Of a DNA stretch of 64,000 bases, positions 53,520 through 63,312 are shown piece after piece. How positions within the stretch are numbered: the stretch's first letter is position 1; each line of letters starts with the position of its first letter. The translations under genes and the position numbers were made by a program. The notes beneath the pieces were generated by a model that did not search any database, was not told the origin of the DNA, and worked only from the letters and a program-made list of their open reading frames with translations. The stretch is from Brucella pseudintermedia. Its GTDB lineage: Bacteria; Pseudomonadota; Alphaproteobacteria; Rhizobiales; Rhizobiaceae. The stretch lies in assembly GCF_042697365.1 (NCBI RefSeq), contig NZ_CP137606.1; one strand, 5' to 3'.

Positions 53520-54343
53520 AACGCACGCATCAGACGTTTCTCCTTGTCTACACACAGGCGAGGCGAGGCCCATGCCCTGAACAGTTTCATGTTGCTCGCA
53601 GTTCCTGCCGTTCTGTGGCGGATGATATTGAGCGACGTCACGATGCAATTGTCAATTCACGATCAAGAATACGCGCTGCTGTCGCCATTCCGTCTATCCT
53701 TTTCTTCTCATTTGCCATGGCTCCCGGAGCGGCATTCCTGGCAATAGACACGCCGCTATCACTCACTATTGTCGTTACGACCGGCCACGCCTTCCTACCC
53801 AGCGAAAGCGTTGAACAAATATTCCTTCACGATGACCGACACCCCAGGCATGCATCCGGGTTCCTGGCAAACCGGACTGAACATGGAATGGTCTCCCCTG
53901 GGCAAAGGAGACCGTGACGAACTCACTGATGCAGCGGACTGTCGTCATCGTCATGCGTTGCAAATTGCAAAGCCACCTGTCCCTCTGGAAAAATGATGAG
54001 CGTGCCAGCATCGGCGAGGTGATCCCACCGGTGGCCTGCGGCATCCGGTTTCCCTGGAACAGAAAGTGCACTCACCGGTTTTGGATTCAGCGTCATCTGC
54101 ATCATGGCTGGGTCCCGAAAAGCTGGCGTTTGAAGTTGCTTAAACGATCTGTTCAAGGTGAACGCCCACCAGATTAAACCCGGTGAGCCGACACCGATCC
54201 GACTACGTCGACAACGATGCCTCATTCAACGCAAGTTGCGTGCCAGATCGAAAAGCATGATAAATCAAGGTATTCTGTGGAATTGAAGTAATGCTTCGGT
54301 CAAATTGTCCCCATGCCTCCAGACAGTCTGGGGGCATCGTGAC
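53520..54343. other. no recognisable gene; hairpin near right end
   Basis: About 820 bp; frames here lack motifs. ATGCC-T-CCAGA-CAG-TCTGG-G-GGCAT at 54313-54337 is a strong hairpin just before the IS6 end. Confidence 0.5.
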
Positions 54344-55025
54344 GGTGTTGTCACGTTAAGTTTCTCTGGCCGGAAAGGCCAGGGGCTCGTAGATATTCAG
54401 GCGAAACAGGCCGCAATTTTCCATGCATCGAAAGCTTCGAGGCGATGGTAGCGAATTGTGTGTGCGGCTCGGCGACGAGATGGAACAGAGAAACAATTGC
54501 GGGTCGCTGAGTGCATGGAGACGAACCGTTGCAACGCTCCAGGTGACCGATGGGTGATGATCCGTTTGGGAGCAAAGCCATAGCGCTTCATTAACGCCAC
54601 AAGCAATCGCTTTGCCGCCCTTTTATCACGCCGCTTCTGCAAGATTTCTTCGAGAACGGAGCCATGTTGATCCACCGCACGCCAAAGCCAGAATTTTTCT
54701 CCAGCGCATTTGACGACCACTTCGTCCAAATACCAAACATCGCCGGGGCGCGCCTGACGCCGCCGCAAGTTGCGTGTGATCTGGGGGCCGAACTTGGCGA
54801 TCCAACGACGAACTGTCTCGTATGATACGTCGATTCCACGCTCAAGCAGCATTTCCTCAACTTCACGCAGACTAAGGTTGAACCGCAGATAAAGCCACAC
54901 CGCATGAGCAATAAGCTGTGGCGGAAAACGGTGACGCTGGAAGATGATAACTGATGTCTGCATCGCCAAAATTTACGCCCAAACCGTCAGGCAGGCAACT
55001 GTAGCCCAGTTAACGTGACAACACC
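54344..55025 (-). mobile_element. IS6-family element (copy c), internally deleted
   Basis: Same terminal repeats as copies a and b, but 682 bp: a 135-bp internal deletion. Flanks ATCGTGAC and CTGTGAAC do not form a duplication. Confidence 0.92.
54397..54963 (-). pseudogene. IS6-family transposase with 45-residue in-frame deletion
   Basis: The frame stays open, but the deletion after FAPKRIIT removes the second catalytic Asp (TDKLRSYG) and the Glu (NNRAENSH), so the enzyme should be inactive although its ends remain mobilisable by another copy. Confidence 0.88.
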
Positions 55026-55111
55026 CTGTGAACTAATGTGAAAATTATTTTCAAATCGGTAAAATTATGATAAATGACTTTTCATAAAGATAAAAAGTAA
55101 ACGGGAACAAC

Positions 55112-56005
55112 GTGAATCTGTCCACATTGATTGGGTCCTGCCGAGGCAGTCTCACCCCAAACCAGCAAAAGATCGCAGATTTTGTGCTCGCCAATCCATT
55201 CGCGGTCGCGACGATGGGTATAGAGGAGCTTGCACAAGCAACCTCTACCTCATCTGCGACGATTACCCGGTTCGTGCGGGCACTGGGATTGGGGAGCTTT
55301 ACAGATTTCAGAGGATTCGCGGTACAAGGCTACCAGTCATTGCTGCGCCCAGTGGAGAATGTCGACCGCGCCCGTCACATCCCGCCTGGAAAGATTGCGG
55401 AGGGTTCCTTCCAGAGTGCTGCAGAATGCTTGCAGAAGGTCATGAGGGAAGCCGGGAATACCGTGTGGGAGGACATTGCGGCCCAGATGATGAATGCGCC
55501 GCGTGTTGCCTTTCTCGGTTTTGGCGTCAGCGCGAACATGCTGCAATATCTTGCTGATAAATCAATCCTTTTTACCCGGTCACAGCTCGTGCTGAACGGT
55601 GCCGGCGGGCTCGAACGTGTTGCCCAGAAAGTGCTCCGGCTGGGGCCTGGAGATCTTGTGATAGCGATGGCCTTGCCACGCTACTCACAGGCGACCCTTG
55701 ATTTTCTGAAGCTTGCGCGAGGCCGGGGAGCCCATTGCATTGCCGTAACGGATGGCCCTGCCTCGCCGCTGTGTTCACTCAGCCATGAGCAGATATTCGT
55801 ACCCGCGAGCCACCCCGTTCTGCATAGTTCGACGATTGGTGCACTCGCTGCCTTCGAAGCGATCATTGCCGTGCTGACGGCACATCACCAGAGCGTCTCG
55901 GATGCCGTTTCCGTAACGCGCTCTCTCATGCCCTATCTTTATGCGGAGGATGAAGATCAGCCGCAGTCCAAATCGAGGACCACGGATGACAGTGAAGCCG
56001 AGTAA
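55112..56005 (+). CDS. RpiR/MurR-family transcriptional regulator
   Basis: 297 residues, GTG start. N-terminal HTH_6 (LTPNQQKIADFVLANPFAVA, ELAQATSTSSATITRFVRAL) and C-terminal SIS domain (RVAFLGFGVSANMLQYLADK, LGPGDLVIAMALPRYSQATL). SIS domains bind sugar phosphates or related ligands. It overlaps the ABC transporter gene by 20 nt and probably regulates the operon. Confidence 0.9.
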   Translation: MNLSTLIGSCRGSLTPNQQKIADFVLANPFAVATMGIEELAQATSTSSATITRFVRALGLGSFTDFRGFAVQGYQSLLRPVENVDRARHIPPGKIAEGSFQSAAECLQKVMREAGNTVWEDIAAQMMNAPRVAFLGFGVSANMLQYLADKSILFTRSQLVLNGAGGLERVAQKVLRLGPGDLVIAMALPRYSQATLDFLKLARGRGAHCIAVTDGPASPLCSLSHEQIFVPASHPVLHSSTIGALAAFEAIIAVLTAHHQSVSDAVSVTRSLMPYLYAEDEDQPQSKSRTTDDSEAE

Positions 56006-57857
56006 CCCCGAAGACGCACCGATCGTACGCGTTGAAAATGTCAGTGTTGATTTCAAGGGCGATGATGGCACGTTTCGTGCGGTCAGGAATCTATCGTTCG
56101 AGATCAAACCGGGTGAAACGCTGGCAGTTGTGGGTGAATCCGGATCCGGTAAATCTGTCACGTCTCTTGCGATCATGCGTCTTGTGGAATTCGGTGGCGG
56201 CAAGATTACGGAAGGCGCTATTGAATTTACCAACCGCGATGGAGTTACACACGACCTTACCAGGTTTGCGCTTGATGAGATGGAAGGTATTCGCGGCAAC
56301 GATATAGCGATGATTTTCCAGGAGCCAATGACCTCTCTCAACCCGGTTTTTACTGTTGGCGAGCAGATTGCCGAAGCGGTGCGTTTGCATCAGAAATGTT
56401 CTTCTGCTGAAGCACGGGCTGAAGCACTGCACATGTTGGAAAAGGTCCGTATTCCCGATGCCAGGCGCATACTTGACCGTCATCCGCACCAGTTGTCGGG
56501 TGGCATGCGTCAGCGTGTCATGATTGCCATGGCTCTTTCTTGCCGACCGCGTCTGCTGATTGCCGATGAGCCAACCACGGCTCTGGACGTCACCATTCAG
56601 GCGCAGATTCTGCGTCTCATCCGTTTGCTGCAGGAAGAGATGGGCATGGCCGTACTCTTCATCACTCACGATATGGGCGTTGTGGCGGAAGTTGCAGACA
56701 AGGTGCTTGTTATGCGTGGCGGCGAGAAAGTGGAAGAAGGCACCGTAGAAACCATTTTTGCTGCGCCGCAACACCGTTATACCCGCGCGTTGCTTGCCGC
56801 AGTGCCACGTCTTGGAGCTCTTAACGGTGAAAACCTTCCGCGTCGTTTTCCTCTATTGAAAGCCGATGACAGCGGCTCGGACAGTTTTGCCGAGTATCCT
56901 CCGCAAGACACGATCAAATCACCTGAGCCGGTATTGCAGGTGCGTGATCTGGTGACGCGGTTCGATATCAGGAACGGGCTCTTCTCGAAACTCACTGGTC
57001 GCGTGCATGCTGTGGAACAGGTCAGTTTCAGTTTGCACCAGGGTGAAACACTGGCGCTGGTCGGTGAATCGGGTTGTGGCAAGTCAACGACCGGACGCAC
57101 AATAATGATGCTTCAGGAAGTCACTTCCGGAGCGGTCTTCTATAATGGCAAGGATATTTTCAAACTTGGAAGAGCGGAAAAGCAATCCATTCGCCGCAAG
57201 ATCCAATACGTCTTTCAGGACCCGTTCGCATCCCTCGATCCGCGGCTGACTGTGGGCTTTTCAATTGCGGAGCCGCTAATCACCCACGGGCTCGCAAAAG
57301 GGGGGGAAATCCAGGAGCGTGTAGTGGAATTGCTTCGGGACGTGGGTCTGCAGCCAGAGCATGCGCATCGTTATCCGCATCAGTTTTCGGGGGGGCAACG
57401 TCAGCGTATCTGTATAGCGCGTGCTCTCGCGGGAGATCCCGATATTCTCATTACCGACGAGGCGGTTGCCGCGCTTGATGTCTCCATTCAGGCACAGGTC
57501 ATTAATCTGATGATGGAACTGCAGGAAAAACGTGGACTTTCCTACATATTCATCAGTCACGACATGGCGGTTGTTGAGCGGATATCCCATCGTGTGGCGG
57601 TGATGTATCTTGGGCAGGTCGTTGAAATTGGTCCGCGGCGCCAGATTTTCGAGAATCCACAACATCCCTATACGCGACGGCTTCTCTCTGCGGTTCCAAT
57701 TGCCGATCCCCAGCGGCGTGAGCGCAGTCGCCCGCTTATCGAGGGGGAAATCCCAAGCCCGGTGCGTTCACCGGACGACATGCCGGTCGTCAGCCCTCTT
57801 ATCGAGGTGGAGCCTGGCCATTTCGTAGCACGCCATCCCATCGGCGATTTTCATTGA
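55986..57857 (+). CDS. gsiA: dual-domain peptide/glutathione ABC transporter ATPase
   Basis: 623 residues: two ABC ATPases in one chain. Domain 1: GESGSGKS, LSGGMRQRVMIAMAL, LLIADEPTTALDVT. Domain 2: GESGCGKS, FSGGQRQRICIARAL, ILITDEAVAALDVS. Each is followed by an oligopeptide/dipeptide C-terminal region. This fused form is the GsiA (YliA) type. ATG 55986 chosen as the start consistent with family length. Confidence 0.9.
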   Translation: MTVKPSNPEDAPIVRVENVSVDFKGDDGTFRAVRNLSFEIKPGETLAVVGESGSGKSVTSLAIMRLVEFGGGKITEGAIEFTNRDGVTHDLTRFALDEMEGIRGNDIAMIFQEPMTSLNPVFTVGEQIAEAVRLHQKCSSAEARAEALHMLEKVRIPDARRILDRHPHQLSGGMRQRVMIAMALSCRPRLLIADEPTTALDVTIQAQILRLIRLLQEEMGMAVLFITHDMGVVAEVADKVLVMRGGEKVEEGTVETIFAAPQHRYTRALLAAVPRLGALNGENLPRRFPLLKADDSGSDSFAEYPPQDTIKSPEPVLQVRDLVTRFDIRNGLFSKLTGRVHAVEQVSFSLHQGETLALVGESGCGKSTTGRTIMMLQEVTSGAVFYNGKDIFKLGRAEKQSIRRKIQYVFQDPFASLDPRLTVGFSIAEPLITHGLAKGGEIQERVVELLRDVGLQPEHAHRYPHQFSGGQRQRICIARALAGDPDILITDEAVAALDVSIQAQVINLMMELQEKRGLSYIFISHDMAVVERISHRVAVMYLGQVVEIGPRRQIFENPQHPYTRRLLSAVPIADPQRRERSRPLIEGEIPSPVRSPDDMPVVSPLIEVEPGHFVARHPIGDFH

Positions 57858-57876
57858 TCTTAGGAAGGAGTTGACA

Positions 57877-59409
57877 ATGAAACTGAAGAACTTGCTGTTG
57901 TCGTCGGCGTTGGCCGCCGCGATAATGCTCCCGGGCGCGACGGTCTGGGCGAAATCCCTTACCGTTGCGGTACCAAATAACCTGACAGGTCTTGATCCAA
58001 CGAACATCAATGACACGCTGTCGCAGACCTCGCTTCGTCTTATCTATCAGGGTCTTTTTGGCTTCGACAAGGATATGAAGCTCATTCCTCTACTGGCTGA
58101 AAGCTATGAGGCCAATGGCGATGCGACCGAATTTACCATCAAGATTCGCAAAGGTATCAAGTTCCACGACGGCACGGATTTCAATGCTGAAGCAGTTAAG
58201 GCCAATATCGAACGTCTTGCCAACCCGGACAACAAGCTTTCGCGCCGCAGCCTGGTCTCAATGGTCAAGGAAGTGCAGGTTGTTGACGATGCTACCGTCA
58301 AATTGATCCTCAAGGAACCGTTTGGCGCGATGATCGCCTCGCTTGCTCATCCAGGTGCCATGATCATTTCACCGGCGGCGCTTGAAAAATACGGCAAGGA
58401 GATCGGACGCAATCCGGTCGGAACCGGCCCGTTCAAGTTCAAAAACTGGTCGGCAGATACGCTTGAAGTCGTGAAAAATGACAACTACTGGAAAGAAGGG
58501 CTTCCCAAGATCGATGGCGTGACGGTTCGTTCAGTGCCGGAATCCGGTGCGCGCTTTGCAATGCTCCAGACGGGTGAAGCCCAGTTCATCCCTTCTTTCC
58601 CTCCTGAACTGATGCAGGTCGCCGAAAAGAACCCGAATATCGAGGTCGATAAAGACCCTTCTATCGTCGAGTGGTACGTCTCTCTCAATAATCTGAAAAA
58701 GCCTTTCGATGACGTTCGCGTCCGACACGCGCTCAATTACGCCGTAGACAAAAAAGCCTATTGCAAGATCGTCTATAACGACCTTTGCGAGCCGGCAGAT
58801 TCGATCATTCCCAAGAACCTTGCATTCCATGTGCCGGTTGGCAACTACGAGTACAATCTCGACAAGGCCAAAGATTTGATGAAGGAAGCAGGCCTGGAGA
58901 GTGGTTTCGAAACGGAAATCTGGGCAAACTCCAATACGGAATCCATACGTGCGGTTCAGTTCATCCAGCAGCAACTGGCACAGATCAACGTGAAAGTGAA
59001 CGTAATGCCGCTTGAGGCTGGCGTTGCTGCGCAGAAAATCTGGTCTGTCGAGAAGCCGGAAGATGCTGCCGTACAGATGTATTATGGCGGCTGGTCTGCA
59101 TCGACGGGCGATGCCGATTGGGGTATTCGCCCACTGCTTTATGGCCAGAGCTTTCCGCCAGCAATGTTCAACGTTGCTTACTTCAAGGACGCAAAGGTCG
59201 ATGCTGCAATCGAAGGTGCAATCAGCACGGCTGATCCGGCCAAGCGGGCAGAATTCTATGCGGAAGCACAAAAGGCCGCCTGGGAAGGCGCACCCTGGAT
59301 CTTCCTCGGTGTGAACCAGAACCTGTCGGCCAAGACCAAGTCACTTTCCGGCGTCTATATGCTTCCGGATCGTGGTTTCCTGCTCGAAGAAGCGGCATTC
59401 GCTGACTAA
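57877..59409 (+). CDS. gsiB: extracytoplasmic peptide/glutathione-binding protein
   Basis: 510 residues. Signal peptide MKLKNLLLSSALAAAIMLPGA, then SBP_bac_5 fold (SLRLIYQGLFGFDKDMKLIP, LLAESYEANGDATEFTIKIR, GTGPFKFKNWSADTLEVVKN, VRHALNYAVDKKAYCKI). ATG 57877 follows AAGGAG. Delivers peptide substrate to GsiCD; actual ligand is not proven by sequence. Confidence 0.88.
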   Translation: MKLKNLLLSSALAAAIMLPGATVWAKSLTVAVPNNLTGLDPTNINDTLSQTSLRLIYQGLFGFDKDMKLIPLLAESYEANGDATEFTIKIRKGIKFHDGTDFNAEAVKANIERLANPDNKLSRRSLVSMVKEVQVVDDATVKLILKEPFGAMIASLAHPGAMIISPAALEKYGKEIGRNPVGTGPFKFKNWSADTLEVVKNDNYWKEGLPKIDGVTVRSVPESGARFAMLQTGEAQFIPSFPPELMQVAEKNPNIEVDKDPSIVEWYVSLNNLKKPFDDVRVRHALNYAVDKKAYCKIVYNDLCEPADSIIPKNLAFHVPVGNYEYNLDKAKDLMKEAGLESGFETEIWANSNTESIRAVQFIQQQLAQINVKVNVMPLEAGVAAQKIWSVEKPEDAAVQMYYGGWSASTGDADWGIRPLLYGQSFPPAMFNVAYFKDAKVDAAIEGAISTADPAKRAEFYAEAQKAAWEGAPWIFLGVNQNLSAKTKSLSGVYMLPDRGFLLEEAAFAD

Positions 59410-59469
59410 CAGCTCGTGAAAAGAGCGCTGGCCTTTCGGGGCCGGCGCTACCTTTCCGAAAGGGAATTT

Positions 59470-60390
59470 ATGTTTTCCTATCTCATCAAACGGCTTGTCG
59501 CTACCGTACCTGTCATCGTGCTCGTGATGGTTTGCGTTTTCGCCTTTGTGCACATGCTGCCAGGTGATCCCGCCCGCCTTGTAGCGGGCCCCGACGCCAG
59601 CCCGCAAGATATTGCTGCAGTTCGTTCGTCGCTTGGGTTGGATAAACCGTTGCCAGAGCAATTCACACGCTATTTGACGCGTGCGGTTCACGGCGATTTC
59701 GGTGTTTCGCTTAAGACGCGACGAATGGTCACCGAGGAGATCGGCGAACGCCTGATGCCTACAGTCTGGCTCACTGTATTTGCAATGCTCTGGTCTTCAC
59801 TTCTCGGTTTGCTGATCGGCGTGATTTCTGCTGTAAAACGCGGTAAATGGCCTGACTACGCTGGAATGATCATAGCGGTATCCGGCATTTCATTCCCGCC
59901 ATTCTGGCTGGGCCTGTTGCTAATCAATATTTTCTCGGTGAAACTTGGCTGGTTTCCGACCGGCGGCTACGGTACTTGGCAGCATTATGTGATGCCTTCG
60001 TTCACGCTTGGGGTGGGGGTTGCAGCTGTTATGGCGCGTTTTACCCGCTCAGCATTTATTGAAATTGCGCGGGAGGACTATGTTCGCACAGCACGCGCCA
60101 AAGGCGTGCCGGAGCGAAGGGTCGTATGGAAACATGCGCTACGCAACGCATTGATCCCCATTATCACAATGGTTGGTCTGCAATTCGGTTTTCTGCTTGG
60201 TGGATCGATAGTGGTCGAAAGCGTGTTCTCCTGGCCAGGTGTAGGAAGACTGCTGGTCGATTCCGTTTCCTATCGGGATTACCCTGTCATTCAGGCATTG
60301 ATCCTGCTGTTCTCACTACAGTTCATCTTTATCAATCTGCTGGTTGACGTTCTTTATGCCTTTGCAAACCCGGAGATCCGCTACAAATGA
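59470..60390 (+). CDS. gsiC: peptide ABC transporter permease
   Basis: 306 residues, six membrane helices; DppB-type N-terminus (MFSYLIKRLVATVPVIVLVM, HMLPGDPARL) and EAA loop (EDYVRTARAKGVPERRVVWK). ATG 59470 with AAAGGGA upstream. Stop overlaps gsiD by 4 nt. Confidence 0.9.
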   Translation: MFSYLIKRLVATVPVIVLVMVCVFAFVHMLPGDPARLVAGPDASPQDIAAVRSSLGLDKPLPEQFTRYLTRAVHGDFGVSLKTRRMVTEEIGERLMPTVWLTVFAMLWSSLLGLLIGVISAVKRGKWPDYAGMIIAVSGISFPPFWLGLLLINIFSVKLGWFPTGGYGTWQHYVMPSFTLGVGVAAVMARFTRSAFIEIAREDYVRTARAKGVPERRVVWKHALRNALIPIITMVGLQFGFLLGGSIVVESVFSWPGVGRLLVDSVSYRDYPVIQALILLFSLQFIFINLLVDVLYAFANPEIRYK

Positions 60391-61271
60391 GTACGACAAC
60401 CGTATTGGTGGACCCAGCCCAGAAAATGCGCAGACCATTGGCCGAATTCTGGCGGCGGTTCAAAAAGCAGAAGGTAGCCCTGGTGGCGTTTGTCTTCATC
60501 ATTGCTTTGGTGCTGGCGGCAATTCTGGCTCCAGTGCTTGCACCTTATGATCCGAGCACGCCGGACTATAATGCCGTTCTCCAGGGCCCGAGTGCCGGGC
60601 ATTGGGCGGGAACGGATGCCTATGGGCGTGACATATTCAGCCGCATTATCTGGGGTGCGCGCATTTCGCTCGCGGTGGGCTTTCTGTCGGTGACGCTGGG
60701 CGCGCTTTTCGGCGTCACGCTTGGTATCGTTTCCGGGTTTTACGGTGGTTGGGTGGATTCGGTTATCATGCGATTGTGCGATCTGCTGCTTGCTTTCCCT
60801 GGCATTCTGCTTGCAATCGCTGTGATCGCGGTGCTCGGACCCGGCATTACCAATGTGATCTACGCAGTCGCGATCTTCTCTATTCCGGTTTTCGCCCGAC
60901 TTGCTCGCGGCACCACGTTGCAGTTGAAGCGCACTGTTTATGTCGATGCATCGCGGGCGATCGGCGTAGCTGATCGCGTTATCATGCTTCGTCATATCTT
61001 GCCTGGTACCCTGCCAAACGTCATTGTCTATTTTTCGATGCGTATAGGCACCTCCATTCTGACCGCTGCTGCCTTATCTTTCATCGGCCTCGGCGCGCAA
61101 CCGCCAAGCCCCGAATGGGGCGCCATGCTGGCTGATGGCCGGACCTATATGGGAGTGGCCGATCATTTGACGTTATTCCCCGGCATCGCAATATTTGTCA
61201 CCGTGCTGGGCTTCAATCTTTTTGGCGATGGCTTGCGCGATGCGCTCGATCCGAAGCTACGATCCGACTGA
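60387..61271 (+). CDS. gsiD: peptide ABC transporter permease
   Basis: 294 residues, DppC-type: LAPYDPSTPDYNAVLQGPSA, HWAGTDAYGRDIFSRIIWGA, EAA loop ASRAIGVADRVIMLRHILPG. Forms the channel with GsiC. Confidence 0.9.
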   Translation: MSTTTVLVDPAQKMRRPLAEFWRRFKKQKVALVAFVFIIALVLAAILAPVLAPYDPSTPDYNAVLQGPSAGHWAGTDAYGRDIFSRIIWGARISLAVGFLSVTLGALFGVTLGIVSGFYGGWVDSVIMRLCDLLLAFPGILLAIAVIAVLGPGITNVIYAVAIFSIPVFARLARGTTLQLKRTVYVDASRAIGVADRVIMLRHILPGTLPNVIVYFSMRIGTSILTAAALSFIGLGAQPPSPEWGAMLADGRTYMGVADHLTLFPGIAIFVTVLGFNLFGDGLRDALDPKLRSD

Positions 61272-61283
61272 GGAGCGGTTGTT

Positions 61284-62102
61284 ATGCGAGTTTATATCTC
61301 CGCCGATATTGAGGGAGTTGCAGGTGTTGTTGCTCCGGCTCAAGGGCAGGCTGGTCATGTGGAATATGAGAAAGCGCGCATTCTCATGACCGAAGAAGTC
61401 AACGCCGTAGTCGAGGGGTTGGTAGAAGCGGGCGCAACCGAAATCCTTGTCAACGACTCTCACGGGCCAATGACAAATATTCTGCCATCTCTGCTGCATC
61501 CGGCAGCCGATTTGCTTCTAGGCAAGCCCAAGCCGATGAACATGGCCTGCGGTTTGACGGCTGAATTCGATTTGTTCCTTATGGTCGGGCATCATTCCAT
61601 GGCCGGCAAGGGTGGGGTACTTGCCCACACCACAAACGGTTTTGCATTCCGGGAAGTCCGTATCAACAACCTGCCTTACGGGGAGCCGGGTATTTACGGT
61701 GCTTATGCCGGAGAGCTTGGCGTTCCAGTTGGTCTGGTTTCCGGCGACGATTGCACGAGGGACGAAAATATTGGATTTTTCCCGGATGCTGAATTTGTCG
61801 TTGTCAAACAATCTTTCGGTCACCGGGCTGCACGTCAGGTATCCGTCCAGCGGGCGCGCGCTATGCTGAGGGAGGGGGCGATACGTGCAGTCCGCGAAGC
61901 TGGTAGTAAAAAAGCATTCCGGCTGAATGGGCCATACAAGACGGAATTCTTGATGAGCAATGCGGCACTCGCAGATCAAATGGCAATACTCCCCCCGGCC
62001 AGACGGGTTGATGCCGTCACCGTGGGGTTCGATTGTGTGACGATGGCGGAGGTGGTTGGCTGGATGACGGCACTTTCCGCCATGAGTTTCGCGTTGCGCT
62101 GA
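61284..62102 (+). CDS. M55-family D-aminopeptidase (DppA-like)
   Basis: 272 residues. Metal site residues: MRVYISADIEG (D, E), VNDSHGPMTN (H), LMVGHHSMAG (H), and GDDCTRDE. DppA-type enzymes hydrolyse peptides with N-terminal D-residues. 12 bp after gsiD, so part of the same operon; cytosolic processing of imported peptides is the likely role. Confidence 0.85.
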   Translation: MRVYISADIEGVAGVVAPAQGQAGHVEYEKARILMTEEVNAVVEGLVEAGATEILVNDSHGPMTNILPSLLHPAADLLLGKPKPMNMACGLTAEFDLFLMVGHHSMAGKGGVLAHTTNGFAFREVRINNLPYGEPGIYGAYAGELGVPVGLVSGDDCTRDENIGFFPDAEFVVVKQSFGHRAARQVSVQRARAMLREGAIRAVREAGSKKAFRLNGPYKTEFLMSNAALADQMAILPPARRVDAVTVGFDCVTMAEVVGWMTALSAMSFALR

Positions 62103-62144
62103 CGCGATTGAATAAAGCAGAACTCCTTCCAGATTGAGGTCAGA

Positions 62145-63080
62145 ATGTCTGAAACGATGCCGGTTATCGCGCTGCATGGCGGTGCGGGAACGATACTGAA
62201 ATCCAACATGACGCCGGAGCGCGAGGCTGCCTATCATGTTGCCCTGCGCTTCTGTCTCGAGGCGGGACTGAATATTCTGCGCGAGGGTGGCACATCGCTC
62301 GATGCCGTAACGGCTTCGGTTATGGCATTGGAAGATGACCCGTTGTTCAACGCGGGACGTGGCGCGGTTTTTACCACCGACAGCACCCACGAAATGGATG
62401 CGGCCATTATGAATGGATCGACACGTGAATGCGGCTCGATTTCAGGAATTTGCGGTCCACGCCACCCGATACTTGCCGCGCGCGCAGTGATGGAAACGAC
62501 CGAGCATGTATTTCTGGCCGGTGATGGCGCCAAACGCTTCTGTGAAAATGCCGGTCTTGAATTACAAACTCCGGAATGGTTCGGTACCGAACATCGGCTC
62601 AACGCCCTCAAGGCTGAAATGAAGCGTCGTAAAGAGGGGCTTCCGGATGACGGCGATCCTGCTCGCAAGCATGGAACTGTCGGGGCGGTGGCGCTCGATC
62701 GGTTCGGTCACCTCGCGGCAGCGACCTCCACAGGCGGCATGACGGCAAAGACGCCCGGTCGCGTCGGTGATAGTCCCGTTATTGGCGCCGGAACCTGGGC
62801 TGACGATACCACTGCGGCCATTTCGGCAACCGGACATGGAGAATATTTCATTCGTTGGGCTGTTGGACACGAGATCGATGCACGTATGCGCTGGGCAGGA
62901 CAGGACTTGCAAAATGCGGCAGGTGGTGTCGTGACCGAACTGGGTGAAATCGGCGGTTCAGGCGGGCTTGTGGCCGTGGATGCAAAGGGCAATATCTGCC
63001 TGCCCTTCAACAGTCCGGGAATGTATCGCGCATGGTGCGGTGTGGATGGTGTCATCCATACCGGAATCTATCGCCATTGA
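62145..63080 (+). CDS. iaaA: isoaspartyl peptidase/L-asparaginase (Ntn hydrolase)
   Basis: 311 residues. Starts MSETMPVIALHGGAGTILKS (family HGGAG motif); autocleavage site in KHGTVGAVALDRFGHLAAAT with nucleophile Thr after HG; then TSTGGMTAKTPGRVGDSPVI and INEYFIRW-like region. Hydrolyses beta-aspartyl peptides. E. coli also pairs iaaA with gsiABCD. 42 bp after the DppA-like gene. Confidence 0.9.
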   Translation: MSETMPVIALHGGAGTILKSNMTPEREAAYHVALRFCLEAGLNILREGGTSLDAVTASVMALEDDPLFNAGRGAVFTTDSTHEMDAAIMNGSTRECGSISGICGPRHPILAARAVMETTEHVFLAGDGAKRFCENAGLELQTPEWFGTEHRLNALKAEMKRRKEGLPDDGDPARKHGTVGAVALDRFGHLAAATSTGGMTAKTPGRVGDSPVIGAGTWADDTTAAISATGHGEYFIRWAVGHEIDARMRWAGQDLQNAAGGVVTELGEIGGSGGLVAVDAKGNICLPFNSPGMYRAWCGVDGVIHTGIYRH

Positions 63081-63312
63081 TTGTCTCGCCCGAATTGCAT
63101 CGCGGTAGTTATATACTGCCTGAACTACGCTGAGGTCACGAACAGAGGTTTGTGCGGGCAAAGCCATCGTCGGGATGATGGTCGACCGGGGTATTGCCGT
63201 TCGTGCGGTTACGTCAGCTCGCGGACCGGGTACGCCGGTTCGCGAGATTAGGAGCAGGGGCGTCAAATATGCCCGGGAAAGCTCACGATCAGACCGACAA
63301 AACGTAGAACGG
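63081..63312. other. no recognisable gene
   Basis: Between iaaA and the convergent SDR remnant. Frames on both strands lack motifs; probably the decayed 3' part of the SDR gene or inserted DNA. Confidence 0.45.

Noticed and set aside
53923..54225. Minus-strand frame with an IIFPEG stretch recalling acyltransferase motif III
   Set aside because: No NHxxxxD motif, no other family features, no start site; chance match.
19870..55033. Possible shared 8-bp duplications between flanks of different IS6 copies
   Set aside because: The six flanking octamers (and their complements) were compared; none match, so no specific pairwise IS6 event can be reconstructed.
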